A stretch of DNA of 8,962 nucleotides from Rhodococcus sp. IITR03 (GTDB lineage: Bacteria; Actinomycetota; Actinomycetes; Mycobacteriales; Mycobacteriaceae), in assembly GCA_001017865.1 (NCBI GenBank), contig LATQ01000001.1:1161847-1170808 (forward strand). The letters are read 5' to 3'. Below, one piece after another: positions 7,003 through 8,962 of this stretch. Under the pieces are notes generated by a model. The model was given only the letters and a program-made list of their open reading frames with translations. It did no database searches and was not told the origin of the DNA. A program made the position numbers and the translations under genes. Numbering within the stretch: position 1 is the stretch's first letter; every line of letters begins with the position of its first letter.

Positions 7003-7405
7003 GTGCTCATCGTCGCTGTCCTGCTCTTCGTGCTCGCTCTCGTCGTCGGCGCGGTGGGTGTCGCGGCACTGACCGGCAAGCTCCCGCGCAACCGCTGGGC
7101 CGGTGTGCGCACCCCCGACGCACTGCGTGACGACGAGGCGTTCGCCCTCGCCAACAAGGTCGCCGCACCCAGCATGCTCGGTCCGCGGTGCTCCTCGCCC
7201 TCGGTGGAGTCGCGTCGCTGACGCTGCCCACCGTCGCCGGGATCATCGCGGTCGTCGTCACCGTGGTGGCCGCCCTGATCACCGCCGGAGCCGGCGGATC
7301 CGTCGCAGCGCGCGTCGCTGCGGCGACAAGCCGGAGGAGACGGCCGGCTGCGGTACCTCGTGCGGCGCGTGCAGCCTGCGCGGGGCATGCGAGCCGACCG
7401 CCTGA
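7003..7405 (+). CDS. SdpI-like small membrane protein with Cys-rich tail (frameshifted)
   Basis: The reconstructed protein has 134 residues. A first membrane helix (LIVAVLLFVLALVVGAVGVAAL) precedes the signature block LPRNRWAGVRTPDALRDDEAFALANKVAAP, typical of the SdpI/YfhL family named after the Bacillus immunity protein against the SdpC toxin. Two further hydrophobic segments follow (AAVLLALGGVASLTL and VAGIIAVVVTVVAALITAG). The cytoplasmic or external tail contains five cysteines in the last ~28 residues (CGDKPEETAGCGTSCGACSL and then RGACEPTA), suggesting metal binding or disulfides. Actinobacterial members have no demonstrated function, and immunity to a toxin should not be assumed. Two apparent one-base losses, near 7182-7184 and 7318-7319, split the gene. 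The second one moves the Cys-rich tail out of frame with the membrane domain. The GTG at 7003 lies six bases after a TATCCT box. Confidence 0.75.
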
Positions 7406-7426
7406 CGGTCCTCCCACCGGCAGTCC

Positions 7427-8080
7427 TCACGCCCAGCGGCGCTCCCGTGCGTAGCGCGGTGTCCACCAGAACCGGTTGAGCACCCGCACCGGTACCGGGA
7501 GACTCTTCAGCACTGTGGCCACGCTGTCCTTCGGTGCTCCCTCGAAGAGATAGGGCAGCATTTCGGAGACCTCGCGTTTGTCCAGTTGCCCGAACGCCCG
7601 CATCGAGATGTCGTGCCATTCCTCCTTGGTGATGGATTGTTCGATCAAGGGGAAAGCGTCCCGCTCCTCGTGCGCGAGATGAGCACCCAGCGACGTCACG
7701 AGACCGTCGAGGAGGCCGCCGAGCCGCTCGGTCGCCGTCTCCCGGTCGTCGAGCACGGCCTCGATCTCAGCCAACGCCGGATCGATCACGGCGTGTTCGG
7801 CCTCCATCGCATCGAGCACCTCCATCGCCCCCGCATCGTGTGCGAGGCGTGGCCGCATGAACGGCCAGACGTAGGCGTCCTCGATGGAGTGGTGCGTGTG
7901 CAGTTCGGTGCTGAACCCGTGCCAGCCGAGGAGCAGCGCATCGTGCGTGCCGGGGTCGGCGGTCCGCCACTTCTGCGCAAAGTCGGCGAGACGTTCGGTG
8001 TCCCGGCGTAGAGCGGAGTGGATCAGATGCACGACCTCCAGATCCTCGGCGGACAACGGCGTGGCGTGAGTGGTGGTCAT
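7427..8080 (-). CDS. Hemerythrin HHE-domain protein
   Basis: Uninterrupted 217-residue protein. It has the spaced His/Glu ligands of a hemerythrin-like four-helix bundle: His21 (HLIHSAL), His63/His64 and Glu67 (HTHHSIED), His96 (EAEHAVID), and His134, His137 and Glu138 (HLAHEERDAFPL). Such bundles hold a non-haem di-iron centre that binds or senses O2, NO or peroxide; the exact role here is unknown. A ~65-residue C-terminal extension (EVSEMLPYLFEGAPKDSV and on to RFWWTPRYARERRW) is typical of actinobacterial members. The ATG at 8080 has GAGG eight bases upstream (8089-8092). The gene is convergent with the SdpI-like gene (21-bp gap) and divergent from the regulator at 8182. It is one of only two genes in the window with no frame break. 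Confidence 0.88.
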   Translation of the reverse strand: MTTTHATPLSAEDLEVVHLIHSALRRDTERLADFAQKWRTADPGTHDALLLGWHGFSTELHTHHSIEDAYVWPFMRPRLAHDAGAMEVLDAMEAEHAVIDPALAEIEAVLDDRETATERLGGLLDGLVTSLGAHLAHEERDAFPLIEQSITKEEWHDISMRAFGQLDKREVSEMLPYLFEGAPKDSVATVLKSLPVPVRVLNRFWWTPRYARERRWA

Positions 8081-8088
8081 GGCGGGTA

Positions 8089-8092
8089 CCTC
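8089..8092 (-). promoter_or_regulatory. Ribosome binding site of the hemerythrin gene
   Basis: GAGG on the minus strand lies eight bases before the ATG at 8080. It supports this start rather than a longer reading frame that would extend upstream to 8158. Confidence 0.5.
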
Positions 8093-8145
8093 GACTTCCG
8101 TTTGAATGTCCCCGTGCCCATGGAGCCTCGTCGTCGCGCGAAGTG

Positions 8146-8174
8146 TTCTCAATCCCACATTCGAGGGGGATACT
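8146..8174 (+). promoter_or_regulatory. Putative promoter of the regulator gene (leaderless)
   Basis: TTCTCA (8146-8151, four of six to TTGACA) and GATACT (8169-8174, four of six to TATAAT) are 17 bp apart. The -10 ends seven bases before the ATG at 8182. The GAGGGGGA at 8163-8170 is 11 bases from the ATG and is a weaker explanation as a ribosome binding site. Confidence 0.45.
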
Positions 8175-8181
8175 GCGAAAT

Positions 8182-8962
8182 ATGCGCTCTGCGCAGCGAT
8201 TGAGGGCAGGCATCCACGACGCAGTATCCGCGGCTGCGGACGGCACGCAGTTCCGCGAGAACGTGATGGACGTACTCGGCGCCTTCGTTCCGTACGACGG
8301 TGGTTGCCTGGCGCCCGTCGACCCTGCCGTCGTGGTCCCCACCGGCTTCACCACCCGTGGTCTCGACGACCCGATCGAGGTCCTCCGGTTGTCGATCGAG
8401 ATCGAGTACGGCCCGGACCCCGATCCGGACAGTCTCTATGTGCTCCTCCATCGCCCATCCGGGATACGCCGCGTCGGGGAACCGGACGGTGACGGGACAG
8501 GACAGGGAAACCGCCGCTATCTCGAACTCGTGTCGCAACTGGGCATGGGACACGAGCTGCAGTTGGTCTTCCGGGACGGCGATCGTCGGTGCTGGGGTGT
8601 CGGAGAGCTGATGCGCGAACCGGGACGTGGCTTCACCGACGCCGAACTCGCGATGCTCGACGACGTGCTCGGCGACATCGCGAACGGCTTCCGCACCACA
8701 CTCATCCGGGATGCATCGGCGCAGGCACTGATGCGGGATGCATCGGCGCAGGCACTGATGCGGGACGCATCGGCGCAGGCACTGATGCGGGACGCATCGG
8801 CGCGGGTGCGACACTCGGAGGTCGCGGATGGGTGTCCGGGTCCGGCCGTGGTCGTGATCGGGGCGGACGACGACTTCGATTCCGTGACGCTTCGGCGGGG
8901 TCTGGTCGAGCGGCACGGGCTGGGCAGTCCCGTCCGGGGCCGGCCCGGGCCGGCACACGTGG
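8182..8962 (+). CDS. Probable GAF-type transcriptional regulator, N-terminal part (runs off right edge)
   Basis: An open frame of 260 codons begins at ATG 8182 and has no stop before the window ends. The visible part reads as an input domain: QFRENVMDVLGAFVPYDGGC at ~24-43, then RYLELVSQLGMGHELQLVFR and WGVGELMREPGRGFTDAELA, then GPAVVVIGADDDFDSVT. I associate this layout with actinobacterial regulators that have a GAF-like sensor and a C-terminal LuxR-type helix-turn-helix, which would lie beyond the window; the DNA-binding part is therefore inferred. Residues 176-208 are a repeat of nine residues (RDASAQALM) copied 3.6 times at the end of a helix. The last ~25 residues (after DSVT) are Arg/Gly/Pro-rich and may contain a further unrecognised frameshift. 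The protein is divergent from the hemerythrin gene, so it could regulate it. Confidence 0.65.
   Translation, partial: MRSAQRLRAGIHDAVSAAADGTQFRENVMDVLGAFVPYDGGCLAPVDPAVVVPTGFTTRGLDDPIEVLRLSIEIEYGPDPDPDSLYVLLHRPSGIRRVGEPDGDGTGQGNRRYLELVSQLGMGHELQLVFRDGDRRCWGVGELMREPGRGFTDAELAMLDDVLGDIANGFRTTLIRDASAQALMRDASAQALMRDASAQALMRDASARVRHSEVADGCPGPAVVVIGADDDFDSVTLRRGLVERHGLGSPVRGRPGPAHV
8707..8803 (+). repeat. 27-bp tandem repeat, 3.6 copies, in frame within the regulator gene
   Basis: The unit CGGGATGCATCGGCGCAGG plus CACTGATG occurs at 8707-8733, 8734-8760 and 8761-8787, with a 16-base partial copy at 8788-8803. Copies differ only at one synonymous position (GAT in the first two, GAC in the last two). 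Each unit encodes RDASAQALM, so copy number changes keep the reading frame. The near identity indicates recent expansion by slippage or unequal recombination, or an assembly artefact. Confidence 0.9.

Noticed and set aside
8707..8803. CRISPR-like repeats
   Set aside because: The repeats are directly adjacent with no unique spacers and lie in frame in a coding region, so this is a minisatellite.

Overview
This is a GC-rich actinobacterial chromosome segment, most likely from Rhodococcus or a close Nocardiaceae relative. The assignment is inferred from protein style (long LeuS, hemerythrin-domain protein, SdpI-like protein, GAF-type regulator), GTG starts, probable leaderless promoters and a KstR-type operator. 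It looks like ordinary chromosome: I see no insertion sequence, phage, CRISPR, tRNA or rRNA.

Layout from left to right. (1) Minus strand, 1-1600: a three-gene block read right to left. It starts with a ketosteroid delta-isomerase homologue (ksi-like, 1600-1218), followed by an epoxide-hydrolase-type alpha/beta hydrolase (1218-213, start overlapping the ksi stop) and a small lipoprotein that runs off the left edge (203-1). A perfect match to the KstR consensus TnnAACnnGTTnnA lies at 1622-1635, just upstream of the first gene, which points to steroid-controlled expression. (2) Plus strand, 1744-3945: a monoacylglycerol lipase, a CsbD-like coiled-coil protein and a second Ala/Glu/Lys-rich coiled-coil protein, closed by a strong hairpin at 3991-4023. 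(3) Minus strand, 4041-6898: leuS, leucyl-tRNA synthetase. (4) Plus strand, 7003-7405: an SdpI-like membrane protein with a cysteine-rich tail. (5) Minus strand, 7427-8080: a hemerythrin-domain protein. (6) Plus strand, 8182 to the right edge: the N-terminal part of a regulator-like protein containing an in-frame 27-bp minisatellite.

The most striking global feature is that eight of the ten genes are broken by apparent one-base indels, about 14 in all. Most are a missing G or C beside a G/C run. The essential gene leuS carries three. In nearly every case the homologous protein continues cleanly in the next frame, so I read these as consensus errors in a draft assembly rather than real gene decay. 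The CDS spans below are drawn as intact genes across the shifts; a naive ORF caller would see fragments or pseudogenes.

I do not see a wholly new system. The most interesting biology is the putative KstR-regulated ksi/epoxide hydrolase/lipoprotein operon and the minisatellite in the regulator.
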